Part shown: piece after piece, positions 18,606 to 27,157 of the stretch
Layout of the letters: each line of letters begins with the position of its first letter
Numbering within the stretch: position 1 is the first letter of the stretch
Assembly: GCF_000622405.1 (NCBI RefSeq)
Contig: NZ_JASF01000005.1
Coordinates: forward strand, 2,108,001-2,172,000
DNA from: Sulfitobacter donghicola DSW-25 = KCTC 12864 = JCM 14565
GTDB lineage: Bacteria > Pseudomonadota > Alphaproteobacteria > Rhodobacterales > Rhodobacteraceae
DNA: 64,000 nt
Direction of reading: 5' to 3'
Translations under genes and position numbers: made by a program
The notes under the pieces: generated by a model
Database searches by the model: none
The model's input: the letters and a program-made list of their open reading frames with translations, nothing else
What the model was told of the DNA's origin: nothing

Positions 18606-18620
18606 GGGATCGACTCAAGG

Positions 18621-18640
18621 TTTGTTCACGGGTGAACAAA
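18621..18640. promoter_or_regulatory. Perfect palindrome, operator 1 of the wHTH-ATP sulfurylase gene
   Basis: Nine-base arms TTTGTTCAC / GTGAACAAA around a GG centre, 16 bases upstream of the start codon. Its core is TGTTC-N6-GAACA. A possible -10 (TATTTG on the minus strand, 18637-18642) touches it. Confidence 0.75.
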
Positions 18641-18653
18641 TAGCGCAAAAGTA

Positions 18654-18669
18654 TGTTCATGCAAGAACA
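18654..18669. promoter_or_regulatory. Second operator-like palindrome with the same core
   Basis: TGTTC-N6-GAACA, the same core and spacing as the palindrome at 18621-18640, 31 bases further upstream, close to three helical turns. It overlaps a possible -35 (TTGCAT, minus strand, 18659-18664). Confidence 0.65.
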
Positions 18670-18742
18670 AACTTTCGACCTGCGCTGCAGTTCGCCCATT
18701 GTGGGGGAACTGCAACAGGTCGGATCTGGCCCTATAGGGGGG

Positions 18743-19192
18743 CTAGCCCTCGATCGCTTTGATCATGTCGACACGTTTTGCGTGGCGCCCACCTTCGAAT
18801 TCCGCATCCAGAAAGGCATCAATGATATCAATCGCCAGACCCGCGCCAATCACCCGCGCCCCGATTGAAATCATGTTGGCGTCGTTGTGCTGGCGGATCA
18901 TTCGCGCCGAAAACGTGTCAGAGCACACGCCGCAGCGGATGCCCTCTACCTTATTGGCGGCCATCATGATGCCTTGACCGGTGCCGCAGACGATGATCCC
19001 CAGCGCGCAATCGCCTGACGCAACCTGCCGCGCGGCGGCTTCGCCGTGTTTGGGGTAATCGGTGCTTTCTGCCGTGGCAGGGCCGATATCAACGGCCTCA
19101 TAGCCGCGTTCCGCAACATGTGCGGCAATGGCCTGACGCAGAGGGATATCGGCGTGATCGCTTGAAATGACGATGCGGGTTTTGGGGGTCAT
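18743..19192 (-). CDS. rpiB: Ribose-5-phosphate isomerase B
   Basis: Interconverts ribose-5-phosphate and ribulose-5-phosphate. The 149 residues match the RpiB/LacAB family: ISSDHADIPLRQ near the N-terminus, ESTDYPKHGEAAARQV near residue 42, the catalytic-site segment GIIVCGTGQGIMMAANK and RMIRQHNDANMISIGARV. It lies between trxB and the wHTH-ATP sulfurylase gene on the same strand, with 137 bases and its own operators before the latter, so co-transcription is unlikely. Confidence 0.95.
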   Translation of the reverse strand: MTPKTRIVISSDHADIPLRQAIAAHVAERGYEAVDIGPATAESTDYPKHGEAAARQVASGDCALGIIVCGTGQGIMMAANKVEGIRCGVCSDTFSARMIRQHNDANMISIGARVIGAGLAIDIIDAFLDAEFEGGRHAKRVDMIKAIEG

Positions 19193-19226
19193 GGTCTGTG
19201 CCTATCTCTACGTCAGGGGTTTTGGG

Positions 19227-20174
19227 TTATTCGTCGTCGACTTCGGCCAAAAAGCGTTCAGCCTCTAGCGCCGCCATACAGCCCATGCCAGCGCTTGTCA
19301 CCGCTTGGCGGAATTTGTGATCCGTCAGGTCACCTGCTGCGAATACCCCAGGGATCGAGGTTTCGGTGCTGTCTGGTTTGGTAACAACATAGCCGCCCAT
19401 ATGGGTTTCTAGCGTATCTTTCACCAATTCATTGGCAGGGGCGTGGCCGATGGCAACAAAAACGCCTTTGCAGGGGATGTCGGTGATTTCACCCGTCTTT
19501 GTGTGCTTTACCTTAATGCCCTCAACGCCCAAGGGGCTGTCGGTGCCGTAAACTTCTTCCAGCTCATGGAACCACAGCGGCTCGATCTTGGGGTTCTTCT
19601 CTAGGCGGTTGATCAGGATTTTCTCTGCGCGCAGTTCATCGCGGCGGTGAACCAACGTTACCTTTGAGGCAAAGTTGGTCAGGAACAGAGCCTCTTCAAC
19701 GGCGGTGTTGCCGCCACCGATCACTACAATCTCTTGGCCGCGATAGAAAAAGCCATCGCAGGTTGCGCAGGCGGAAACACCAAAGCCTTTGAATTTTTCT
19801 TCGGTCTCTAGGCCGATCCATTTGGCCCGTGCGCCCGTTGCAAGGATCACGGCATCCGCTTCATAGGTGGTGCCGCTGTCGCCTTTTGCGATGAACGGAC
19901 GCTTGCTAAGGTCAAGGTCAACGATGATGTCACCGATGATTTCTGTGCCCATCGCCTTTGCATGTGCTTCCATGCGGACCATCAGGTCGGGGCCTTGAAC
20001 CTCAGAGTCACCAGGCCAGTTTTCGACCTCGGTTGTGGTGGTTAGCTGGCCGCCAGGCTCAATCCCTTGAACAAGGATCGGCTCTAGCAGGGCGCGGCTG
20101 GCATAGACGCCAGCGGTATAGCCTGTTGGGCCTGAGCCGATGATCAATAGCTTTGTCTTACGTGTGTCGGCCAT
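19227..20174 (-). CDS. trxB: Thioredoxin-disulfide reductase
   Basis: FAD enzyme passing electrons from NADPH to thioredoxin. It has 315 residues from ATG 20174, preceded by AAAGGTG; upstream in-frame starts are rejected. The FAD motif IIGSGPTGYTAGVYASRA, the redox pair in CATCDG near residue 137, the NADPH motif GGGNTAVEEALFL and the C-terminal GVFAAGDLTD are all present. It is divergent from an Lrp-type regulator, with palindromes in the shared 235-base region. Confidence 0.97.
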   Translation of the reverse strand: MADTRKTKLLIIGSGPTGYTAGVYASRALLEPILVQGIEPGGQLTTTTEVENWPGDSEVQGPDLMVRMEAHAKAMGTEIIGDIIVDLDLSKRPFIAKGDSGTTYEADAVILATGARAKWIGLETEEKFKGFGVSACATCDGFFYRGQEIVVIGGGNTAVEEALFLTNFASKVTLVHRRDELRAEKILINRLEKNPKIEPLWFHELEEVYGTDSPLGVEGIKVKHTKTGEITDIPCKGVFVAIGHAPANELVKDTLETHMGGYVVTKPDSTETSIPGVFAAGDLTDHKFRQAVTSAGMGCMAALEAERFLAEVDDE

Positions 20175-20313
20175 GTGGCACCTTTGTAATATAGGAATCT
20201 GCGTTGCCTCCGATATATACGCCGCTTGGTGCGTCTTAAACCCCTTGAAGGGGGGCATGCGTTGCCAATACCGTGATGAGCCGAGAAACGCCTTGGAATG
20301 CGGCGGCAGAGTG

Positions 20314-20350
20314 CAATTTTCTCAATTGTCACAAAGTTGCGTCTTTGTGA
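20314..20350. promoter_or_regulatory. Two inverted repeats in the trxB-lrp divergent region
   Basis: CAATT-N5-AATTG at 20314-20328 is followed directly by TCACAAAG-N6-CTTTGTGA at 20329-20350 with perfect eight-base arms. Both are good candidate operators, most simply for the Lrp-type regulator encoded 60 bases downstream; which protein binds is unknown. Confidence 0.55.
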
Positions 20351-20409
20351 AATAATGTTGCGTGTGGTAGCGTTATCTATATAACAATCGAAAATCCAAT
20401 GGGGGGCAT

Positions 20410-20910
20410 ATGGCCGGTTCACGACTTGATCCGATTGATCGGAAAATTTTGGCTGAATTGCAGGCAGACGGCCGTATGACGAACGTCGAGCTGGCCAAAA
20501 GGGTTGGTATTTCCGCGCCACCTTGTTTGCGCCGTGTGCGCACCTTGGAAGAGCAAGGTTTTATCCGTGGCTATCACGCCGATGTCGATGCCCGTGAATT
20601 GGGTTTCGAGGTGCAGGTTTTCGCGATGGTCGGGTTGAATAGCCAAGCCGAAGCAGACCTATCCGCCTTTGAGGATCGCTGCCGTGAATGGCCGCTTGTG
20701 CGCGAATGTCACATGCTGAACGGTGAGGTGGATTTCATGCTAAAATGCGTGGCGCCTGATCTTTCCAGCTTTCAAAGCTTTTTGACCGAAGATCTACTGA
20801 AGGCTGATAATGTAGCCAGCGTGAAAACCTCGCTGGTCATCCGGAACGCCAAGGATGACCCCGGCGTTCCGTTCGACGTTTTGGAGGAACGTTTGAGCAT
20901 AGAGGCCTGA
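20410..20910 (+). CDS. Lrp/AsnC family transcriptional regulator
   Basis: 166 residues. The N-terminal helix-turn-helix LDPIDRKILAELQADGRMTNVELAKRVGIS is typical of Lrp, and the C-terminal RAM effector-binding domain follows with EVQVFAMVGLN, CHMLNGEVDFMLKCV and the final strand. Such proteins bind amino acids and form octamers. A strong GGGGGG precedes the ATG. It is divergent from trxB, an arrangement that may reflect control of trxB, but this is not shown. Confidence 0.92.
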   Translation: MAGSRLDPIDRKILAELQADGRMTNVELAKRVGISAPPCLRRVRTLEEQGFIRGYHADVDARELGFEVQVFAMVGLNSQAEADLSAFEDRCREWPLVRECHMLNGEVDFMLKCVAPDLSSFQSFLTEDLLKADNVASVKTSLVIRNAKDDPGVPFDVLEERLSIEA

Positions 20911-20940
20911 TAGGGAACCTCCTGCTCAAGAGAGAGATTT

Positions 20941-21717
20941 TTAGTGCGTGTCCACTTCGGGTGCGCGCGGGTGTGCCAGCGGACCAAAATCTGACAGATG
21001 CCCAATGCGCGGGAAGAGCGAGATAAAGCGATCGCGCAGCGAATGGCTCACCTCGCGTGGCCCAGCAGCGCCAGGGTGGAATGTTTCCATCTCAATGCCA
21101 TCCACCGTGATAACCGCATGGCGTGACAGGCAAATATGGAACAGGCGTGTCGGTGTTGGCGGCGTCACTTCGATCACGTTTACACCGTCTACAAATTTGG
21201 ACGCTGGGGTAAGCAGCTGTCGGCCATCAGCCAAACCGCGCAGGTTTGCTGGCGTGTGCAAAATACGTGCGCCCGGTCCAACGGTCAAAGCGCGCTCGGG
21301 GCGTGACTGGCCCAAAGCATCTGGCATGATGCGCACCAGCGGCGTGCGCTTGCCGGTATCCGCAGGAGAGAATGTCGATGTGCCCACCCAGATCAGTTCG
21401 GCGGCTTCACCCGTGGCGGTTTCAACCATATCACCCGGTTGCAGGTCTTCTACTGCGACAGGGCCCATCGTGGTCTGAATAAGGCTCCCATGCGTAAAGG
21501 CTGAGAATGCGTCTTCGAAAAGAGAAATTGCCGGAGCAGTACCCTGACCAATGAAAAGAGAATCGTCTTCGCGCAGGGCGGCGATTTCATAAGTGCGCGT
21601 GGTCATTTGGGCGCTCATCTGGGGCCTTTTTGAATTTGGCATGGAAGCAGCTGTCATTCCGTAGCCTGTTTTACGTGCTGCGGGGCGAGCGGCAGCTGGA
21701 TTTGCAGTTAGTGTCAT
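20941..21717 (-). CDS. Hint-domain protein with degenerate first position
   Basis: 258 residues from ATG 21717 (AGGTG six bases upstream; a GTG three codons earlier is rejected). The Hint core runs from about residue 75: SAFTHGSLIQTTMGPVAVEDLQPGDMVET, then ELIWVG, ILHTPANLRG, and RLFHICLSRHAVITVDGIEMETFHPG. The position that normally holds the autocatalytic Cys/Ser is in the sequence DAFSAFTHG with no Cys, so splicing or cholesterol-type chemistry is doubtful. Such proteins are common in Rhodobacteraceae, of unknown role. It is convergent with the Lrp gene. Confidence 0.75.
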   Translation of the reverse strand: MTLTANPAAARPAARKTGYGMTAASMPNSKRPQMSAQMTTRTYEIAALREDDSLFIGQGTAPAISLFEDAFSAFTHGSLIQTTMGPVAVEDLQPGDMVETATGEAAELIWVGTSTFSPADTGKRTPLVRIMPDALGQSRPERALTVGPGARILHTPANLRGLADGRQLLTPASKFVDGVNVIEVTPPTPTRLFHICLSRHAVITVDGIEMETFHPGAAGPREVSHSLRDRFISLFPRIGHLSDFGPLAHPRAPEVDTH

Positions 21718-22041
21718 GCGATTCACCTATCATGGTTTGTCACATCCCTCGTCGGCCCCCACCGACAACGACGGAAATAACGTGTTGGTCATTTCGTGTC
21801 TTTCGTGAGACCTAATTCGCCCTTTTTCTGCCCGATTGTCAAAGATTCCATTACATTTGGTAGGTTTTGATCGCCAATTCCATAAACTTTACGGGTTTTG
21901 TTTCCACTTCTTTGGGTGGTTCCGCCACATTCTGGCTAAGAATCAGAAAACCCCTCCCTGCGTTTTTTCGCAGAAAGGGGTTTTAAGATGGTTGCAGACT
22001 ACGAGGGGACAGGAGGATGTCTGCTTCCGGAGAATTTGGTT
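21718..22041. other. 324-base gap upstream of the Hint gene
   Basis: Holds the promoter region of the Hint gene and, at 21947-21984, the terminator of the small basic protein gene. No open frame with a convincing start or composition was seen. Confidence 0.6.
21947..21984 (-). terminator. Terminator of the 48-residue protein gene
   Basis: Outer stem AAAACCCCT / AGGGGTTTT and inner stem CTGCG / CGCAG with a T6 loop, 57 bases after the small gene's stop. T-runs are present on both strands, so it could act in both directions. Confidence 0.8.
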
Positions 22042-22188
22042 TTAGGCTGATTTACGCAGAGGCGTTTCAGCGGCGCGGCGCTTTGCAATGAATGCTGCGC
22101 GGCGGCTGCCCCGTGCCCAAGGCATGACTGTATCGTTTTCAGCGGCTGCTTTTGTGATCGATTTGATAAAGCGTGCGTTCGTTTTCAT
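22042..22188 (-). CDS. Very small basic protein, 48 residues
   Basis: Starts at ATG 22188, preceded by AGGTACAGAGAC. The sequence MKTNARFIKSITKAAAEN is followed by a Trp (MPWARGSRRAAFIAKRR) and is rich in Arg, Lys and Ala. It has its own terminator. I recall similar short sequences in other Rhodobacteraceae genomes but could not check. The function is unknown; a nucleic-acid or ribosome association is only a guess from charge. Confidence 0.6.
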   Translation of the reverse strand: MKTNARFIKSITKAAAENDTVMPWARGSRRAAFIAKRRAAETPLRKSA

Positions 22189-22475
22189 GTCTCTGTACCT
22201 CAGTGTGCTTTTGTTTTGGGCGCTGGCCCTTGCTTGAGACTGAATATGACGGGGCATTCTGGCTGGTTTTGGGCATCTGAATAAAAATTTCGAAATTTCC
22301 ACGCCGCATTTACCAAGGATTGTGACGGCTTGGCCTTATTCACCTGAACCCCATAAAAATAGGGGTTTGCGTGGCTATTGTGCGGATGTTGGCAACAATG
22401 ATCTGGATTGTTTCGCCGCCGTTAACGACAAACTGGGGCAGAGCCGTGACAGGGTTTGCCCAGATTGTGCCCGAT

Positions 22476-23228
22476 TCAAAGAGTGATCGCGGCGATCAGG
22501 CGACCGTAATCCGCCTCTTTGGCGTGGGTGGTGCGCCGATAGGAATAGAATCGATCAGAATCAGAAAAGGTGCAATGGCGCGTCCATTCAGCATGGCCAA
22601 CACCAGCTGCGCGCAAACGGTTCAGGCCAAAGCCGGGAAGGTCGAACATCATTCGATCCCCTTCACCATTGATAAAGTAACGCGCATATTCGGGATCTTC
22701 GGCCATAAAGCTGTCGAGGAACTCAGGACCAACTTCATAGGCGGCTTGGCTGATGGCGGGGCCGATGACAGCCACGATATTTTCGCGCTTTGCCCCCAAC
22801 TGCTCCATCGCATCCACGGTAGAATGCAAAACACCGTCTAGCGCGCCGCGCCATCCGGCGTGGGCCGCGCCAATCACACCCGCCTCTGCATCTGCAAACA
22901 ACACGGGCTGGCAGTCGGCACTTAGTACAGATAGCGCAAGGCCGGGGGTGGCTGTGACCAGCGCATCTGCGCGGGGCTTTTCCGCCATCGGGGCATCGAC
23001 AGTAATAGCTGTCGAGGAATGTATCTGGTGAACGCCCAGCAAATGATCGGGCGCAACCCCCATCGCTTCGGCCACGCGCGCGCGATTGATCGCTACGATT
23101 TCGGCTTGATCCGTAGACCCCTGCCCACAATTCAACCCCGCAAACACGCCAGAGGACGCACCGCCACGGCGGGTGAAAAAACCATGTGTGGTCCCGATGG
23201 CATCTGAGGTTAAGATTTCGAGGGTCAT
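22476..23228 (-). CDS. pgeF: Peptidoglycan editing factor PgeF (laccase-domain protein)
   Basis: 250 residues of the YfiH/PgeF family, a copper/zinc-site protein that removes wrongly placed L-Ser from muropeptide precursors in E. coli and shows polyphenol-oxidase-like activity in vitro. Landmarks are GTTHGFFTRRGGASSGVFAGLNCG, LLGVHQIHSS, LSVLSADCQPVLFAD and GAAHAGWRGALDGVL, which hold the metal-binding His and Cys. Its ATG overlaps the stop of the methyltransferase gene (ATGA), so lgt-midA-pgeF is one operon. Confidence 0.93.
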   Translation of the reverse strand: MTLEILTSDAIGTTHGFFTRRGGASSGVFAGLNCGQGSTDQAEIVAINRARVAEAMGVAPDHLLGVHQIHSSTAITVDAPMAEKPRADALVTATPGLALSVLSADCQPVLFADAEAGVIGAAHAGWRGALDGVLHSTVDAMEQLGAKRENIVAVIGPAISQAAYEVGPEFLDSFMAEDPEYARYFINGEGDRMMFDLPGFGLNRLRAAGVGHAEWTRHCTFSDSDRFYSYRRTTHAKEADYGRLIAAITL

Positions 23229-24286
23229 GTTTCTAATCCCGGTAGCATGGGTTTGCCATTTGGCACGATTCCAAAAGTCTTGAACAAGGTTCCCATTTCC
23301 TCAGGGTGCGTCAAGCGGCGATGTGCTGCAATGTGGTTCTCTAGCGCGGTGCCGCTTAGGGATTGTGCCAAGGCCTGCGCGCGCGCGGTTATACCCAACC
23401 GTTCCAGAAACACACCTTGGCCAGTAACGCGGCTGGCGGTGCAGGGGGCAGCGGCGGCCAGCAGGGCTTCGAAATCCACATGCGCGGTCAGGTCCGCATG
23501 GCCCGGATTGGCGAGCGGATCAGTTGTTTCGTGGTTTTGCACCGCTTGAAGCGTGTCACCCAAACTGCGCCAATCGCCGTAATCAAAAATCAAGGCTGCA
23601 CCACCAAATTGCTCTAGGCGTAAACAGACTTCGGACAGAACGGGGGCTACAGCTGCGCAATCTTCGATCAGGTCCCCGTCTTTGGTGTCTTCTAAACGGT
23701 GCGACAGGGCAGGTTGTTGCTGGCTTGGGCCAAGGCCAAAGACAAGGGCGCCGTCCTGAACGCCGATCTGCCTTTCGCGCCAGTTGTCTGCATCGCGGAT
23801 GAATTGGCGGATGGGCAGGGCATCGAAAAACTCATTCGCGACGAGGAAGGTCGCCTGTTGTGGCAACTCTTGGATGGTGTTGATCCATGTCGGGGCATAG
23901 CCTGTCAGGGATTTCGCCTGCGCGTCACGCAGGGCAGGCGAGGCCTCTAGCAAAACAACCTGTACCGCGTCCCGAAAACCGGGAACACCTGCCGTTGCGC
24001 GTAAAACATCAGCCATCAGCGTCCCACGGCCGGGGCCAAGTTCGGCAAGTGTAAAGGGCGAGGGGGCGCCTTGATCTATCCATGCTTGGGCCAAGGCCAA
24101 TCCGACAAGCTCACCAAACATCTGGCTGATTTCCGGCGCGGTGATAAAGTCGCCTTTGGCACCAAAGGGGGGGCGTGTTGTATAGTAACCGAACTCAGGG
24201 TGGAGCAGGCAAGCCGACATATAGGCGTCCAGCCGCATAGGGCCTTGTGCTGCGATCTGCGCGATGAGGATGTCGCGCAAACTCAT
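23225..24286 (-). CDS. MidA/NDUFAF7-type SAM-dependent methyltransferase
   Basis: 353 residues from ATG 24286, which overlaps the lgt stop. The family N-terminus [37 protein letters not shown] and the SAM motif [17 protein letters not shown] match the DUF185 family whose mitochondrial member NDUFAF7 methylates an arginine of complex I subunit NDUFS2. Later landmarks are [14 protein letters not shown] and [11 protein letters not shown]. By analogy it may act on complex I (Nuo) here; this is an inference. Confidence 0.88.
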   Translation of the reverse strand: MSLRDILIAQIAAQGPMRLDAYMSACLLHPEFGYYTTRPPFGAKGDFITAPEISQMFGELVGLALAQAWIDQGAPSPFTLAELGPGRGTLMADVLRATAGVPGFRDAVQVVLLEASPALRDAQAKSLTGYAPTWINTIQELPQQATFLVANEFFDALPIRQFIRDADNWRERQIGVQDGALVFGLGPSQQQPALSHRLEDTKDGDLIEDCAAVAPVLSEVCLRLEQFGGAALIFDYGDWRSLGDTLQAVQNHETTDPLANPGHADLTAHVDFEALLAAAAPCTASRVTGQGVFLERLGITARAQALAQSLSGTALENHIAAHRRLTHPEEMGTLFKTFGIVPNGKPMLPGLET

Positions 24287-25167
24287 GCTGCGCGCCGCGA
24301 GCGGATGATAAAGTAGAGGCCAATCGCGATCATAGGCAGGCACAGGATTTGCCCCATGGTCAGGCCATAGCCGCCAATATGCCACGCAAGACCCAGTGGG
24401 TTGCCGTTGCTAATGAATTGGGTATCGGGTTGACGTACGAATTCAACAAGGAAGCGCGCGATGCCGTATCCTGCAAGGAATGTCCCCATAACGCGGCCGG
24501 GGAATTTAAAGGCACCCCGTTTCCATACCAGCCAGATCAGAATGCCCCCCAGAACAAAGCCCTCAAGCGCGGCTTCGTAGAGTTGTGAGGGGTGGCGGGC
24601 GCAGATGCCCAAGACATCAGGACAATGTTGCGCCGCCTCGGTTGGGAAGGCGACCCCCCAAGGCGCATCTGTCGGACGGCCCCAAAGCTCGGCGTTGATG
24701 AAATTCGCGAGCCGCCCCAGCAGGAGCCCCGGAGCAATCCCAAGGGCGATCAGGTCTCCGGCGCTGATCCGCGCGATCTGGTGCCGCCCTGTATAGATGA
24801 ACGCGGCCACGATCACACCCAGCGCCCCGCCATGAAACGACATTCCGCCTTCCCACACTCTTATGATCTGAGTTGGGTTGGAGAGGTAATAGGCAGGTTG
24901 ATAGAAAAGCACATACCCCAGACGCCCCCCAAGGATAACGCCCAGAATAACCCAAGTCAGAAGGTCTTCGATCTGGGCACCTGTCATAACCGGCTTATCG
25001 TCGCGCCAAAGGCGCGGTGTGTTCGCAGCGCGCAAAACCAAACGCCAGCCCAGTAAAATGCCGACGATATAAGCAACAGCATACCAGCGCAGGGCGAATG
25101 TCATGCCAAAAAAGGTGAGGCTGAAAATCTCGGGAGAGATATCGGGGAAGGGAATAAGTGCGTGCAT
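24283..25167 (-). CDS. lgt: Prolipoprotein diacylglyceryl transferase
   Basis: Inner-membrane enzyme adding diacylglycerol to the lipobox Cys of prolipoproteins. The 294 residues and seven-helix pattern fit. The conserved [18 protein letters not shown] and the signature [17 protein letters not shown] are present, and [12 protein letters not shown] follows. It is first in an operon with midA and pgeF joined by ATGA overlaps, and divergent from ubiK. Confidence 0.96.
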   Translation of the reverse strand: MHALIPFPDISPEIFSLTFFGMTFALRWYAVAYIVGILLGWRLVLRAANTPRLWRDDKPVMTGAQIEDLLTWVILGVILGGRLGYVLFYQPAYYLSNPTQIIRVWEGGMSFHGGALGVIVAAFIYTGRHQIARISAGDLIALGIAPGLLLGRLANFINAELWGRPTDAPWGVAFPTEAAQHCPDVLGICARHPSQLYEAALEGFVLGGILIWLVWKRGAFKFPGRVMGTFLAGYGIARFLVEFVRQPDTQFISNGNPLGLAWHIGGYGLTMGQILCLPMIAIGLYFIIRSRRAA

Positions 25168-25258
25168 GCGCTGATTGAGCGCGACAGCGCGGGGAAGTCA
25201 ACCTTGCATGATAGCGCAGGTGACCCCATATAGGGCGCATAGACAGTGGAGAGACCAG

Positions 25259-25498
25259 ATGCAGACCCGCAACAAAATTTTTGACGACCTGAGCCAGATC
25301 ATGACCAACGCAATGGGCGTGGCGCAAGGGGCAAAGGATGAAGCGGAAAATGCGATGAAAGGCATGATGGACCGCTGGCTGGCCGATCGCGATTTTGTGA
25401 CCCGCGAAGAATTTGATGCCGTGCGCGCGATGGCCCAAAAAGCGCGCGAAGAGAATGAAGCGCTCAAAGCGCGGCTGGATGCGCTCGAAGCGAAGTAA
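25259..25498 (+). CDS. ubiK: UbiK-family ubiquinone biosynthesis accessory factor
   Basis: 79 residues from ATG 25259. It is helical throughout, with a C-terminal coiled coil (TREEFDAVRAMAQKAREENEALKARLDALE), and matches the BMFP/UbiK family, which aids aerobic ubiquinone synthesis by helping assemble the Ubi complex. It is divergent from lgt and ends with a good terminator. Confidence 0.85.
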   Translation: MQTRNKIFDDLSQIMTNAMGVAQGAKDEAENAMKGMMDRWLADRDFVTREEFDAVRAMAQKAREENEALKARLDALEAK

Positions 25499-25554
25499 TC
25501 CAAAGGTCGCGCTGCCGCGCGATTTCTTCTTTTATTTGCGCCCCCTCACGTGAT

Positions 25555-25586
25555 CGCCTTCGGTTTTAACCGGAGGCGTTTTGTTT
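25555..25586 (+). terminator. Terminator of ubiK
   Basis: Ten-base stem CGCCTTCGGT / ACCGGAGGCG (one wobble) with a TTTA loop, followed by TTTTGTTTTTG. Confidence 0.88.
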
Positions 25587-25636
25587 TTGGGTCGGTTTTG
25601 CATGCGAAATAATCGCTAATAATAACTAATTATTAG

Positions 25637-25666
25637 GGTTATCCCCGAAAGAATGAGGTTATCCCC
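25637..25666 (+). repeat. Direct repeat of GGTTATCCCC with 20-base period
   Basis: Two exact copies at 25637-25646 and 25657-25666 next to an AT-rich stretch. They partly resemble DnaA boxes (TTATCCACA), with C in place of A at the seventh base and variable last base. Confidence 0.5.
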
Positions 25667-25811
25667 AGAAAAAGGCTTGCCAGACACTACCCATGCCGCC
25701 ACCATATATTGTAGGACGCACAGGCAAATCCGCGTTCTATAGCGTAAGCACCCAAGGTTCAGAGGCGATCACAGGTCTCACCGCTTTGGGTATAACAATA
25801 AAGGTGGCAAA

Positions 25812-26312
25812 ATGGCCCTGTCCGAGCAGTATTTGGAAGACGACATTCACCCGATCGACATCGTTGAGACGCTGGCAACCCATCATGATTGGGATTTTGA
25901 CCGTATCTCTGACGAACAAATTGCTATGTCCGTTGAGGGGCAGTGGCGCACATATTCGTTAACTTTGGCGTGGTCCGCCTATGATGAAACGCTGCGCCTG
26001 ATCTGTTCTTTTGATATGGATCCGCCAGCAGATAAAATCCCTGCGTTATACGGATTGCTGAACGAAGTGAACGACCGCTGCTGGTCTGGTGCCTTCACCT
26101 ATTGGGCCGAACAGCAGATGATGGTTTATCGCTATGGTCTGGTCCTGTCAGGAGGCCATATTGCCAGCCCCGAACAGATCGACACGATGATCGCCTCGGC
26201 TGTGATGAGTGCCGAACGCTATTACCCTGCGGTGCAGATGGTTGTTTGGGGCGACAGAACGCCAAAAGACGCAATGCAAGTCGCCATTGCAGAGGCCTAC
26301 GGGCGCGCGTAA
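25812..26312 (+). CDS. YbjN domain-containing protein
   Basis: 166 residues starting at an ATG preceded by AAAGGTGG. The fold pattern matches YbjN (type III secretion chaperone-like): DIVETLATHHDWDFDRISDEQIAMSVEGQWRTY, a strand with LRLICSFDMDPP, then NEVNDRCWSGAFTYW and a late helix pair. In E. coli YbjN overexpression affects motility and stress traits; the molecular role is unclear. It is followed 29 bases later by proC, probably one transcript. Confidence 0.8.
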   Translation: MALSEQYLEDDIHPIDIVETLATHHDWDFDRISDEQIAMSVEGQWRTYSLTLAWSAYDETLRLICSFDMDPPADKIPALYGLLNEVNDRCWSGAFTYWAEQQMMVYRYGLVLSGGHIASPEQIDTMIASAVMSAERYYPAVQMVVWGDRTPKDAMQVAIAEAYGRA

Positions 26313-26341
26313 CTCTTTCCCCCAAAGATATAGGGGGACGT

Positions 26342-27157
26342 ATGAAAGATTCACGAATAGCGGCTGACGGCCTTGTGTTGTTGGGATGCGGTAGAATGGG
26401 CTCGGCCATGCTTGAGGGGTGGTTGGCGCGCGGATTGCCTGCCACGTCAGTTTGGGTGATCGATCCGATGCCATCGGCGTGGTTGCAGGGCACTGGCGTT
26501 CACATCAATCAAGAATTGCCAAAGAGCCCCGCCATCGTATTGGTCGCGGTTAAGCCGCAGATGATGACAGAGGCACTGCCTAGTTTGCAGAACATGGGCA
26601 ATGGCAAGACATTGTTCGTGAGCGTCGCTGCAGGGACGCCGATCTCGTTCTTTGAAGATACTTTGGGCGCGCAGACCCCTATCGTGCGCGCGATGCCCAA
26701 TACGCCTGCTGCTATCTCTCGCGGTATCACGGCGATCGTTGCAAACGCGCAGGCGGGCGATCAAGGGCTGGACGAGGCAGAGCTTCTTTTGTCAGCTGTG
26801 GGAGAGGTCGTGCGCCTTAGCGAAGAAGCGCAGATCGATGCGGTCACAGGGGTGAGCGGCTCTGGCCCTGCCTATGTTTTCCACATGATCGAAACGCTTG
26901 CCGCTGCGGGCGAGGCCGAAGGTCTGCCCGCTGATATGGCTTTGCAATTGGCCCGCGCCACCGTTGCCGGAGCAGGCGCCCTTGCGATGGAAGCAGATGA
27001 AACCCCGTCGCAGCTTCGCATCAATGTCACCAGCCCCAATGGCACGACCCAAGCCGCGCTAGACGTTTTGATGGATGCCGAAACCGGCTTGCCTGCGTTG
27101 ATGCGTAGGGCTGTGGCGGCTGCGACCAACCGATCAAAGGAGCTCGCCCGTGGCTGA
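26342..27157 (+). CDS. proC: Pyrroline-5-carboxylate reductase
   Basis: Last step of proline synthesis, reducing P5C with NAD(P)H. It has 271 residues from ATG 26342, preceded by a strong GGGGGA; a longer upstream frame overlapping YbjN is rejected. Landmarks are LLGCGRMGSAMLEGWLARG (nucleotide binding), VAVKPQMM, VRAMPNTPAAISRGITAIV and the C-terminal signature with SGSGPAYVFHMIE and VTSPNGTTQAALDVL. The stop overlaps the csaA start by eight bases. Confidence 0.96.
   Translation: MKDSRIAADGLVLLGCGRMGSAMLEGWLARGLPATSVWVIDPMPSAWLQGTGVHINQELPKSPAIVLVAVKPQMMTEALPSLQNMGNGKTLFVSVAAGTPISFFEDTLGAQTPIVRAMPNTPAAISRGITAIVANAQAGDQGLDEAELLLSAVGEVVRLSEEAQIDAVTGVSGSGPAYVFHMIETLAAAGEAEGLPADMALQLARATVAGAGALAMEADETPSQLRINVTSPNGTTQAALDVLMDAETGLPALMRRAVAAATNRSKELARG

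Larger units (their letters stand above)
25499..25811. other. 313-base gap between ubiK and the YbjN gene
   Basis: Contains the ubiK terminator (25555-25586), then an AT-rich stretch around 25600-25640 with two direct copies of GGTTATCCCC. No convincing gene. The YbjN promoter should lie in the right half. Confidence 0.6.

Noticed and set aside
18469..18699. Second frame overlapping the wHTH region
   Set aside because: It is a shadow frame; the wHTH frame has clear family similarity and protein-like composition.
22347..22367. AACCCC/GGGGTT hairpin beyond pgeF
   Set aside because: Six-base stem with no T-run; too weak to call a terminator.
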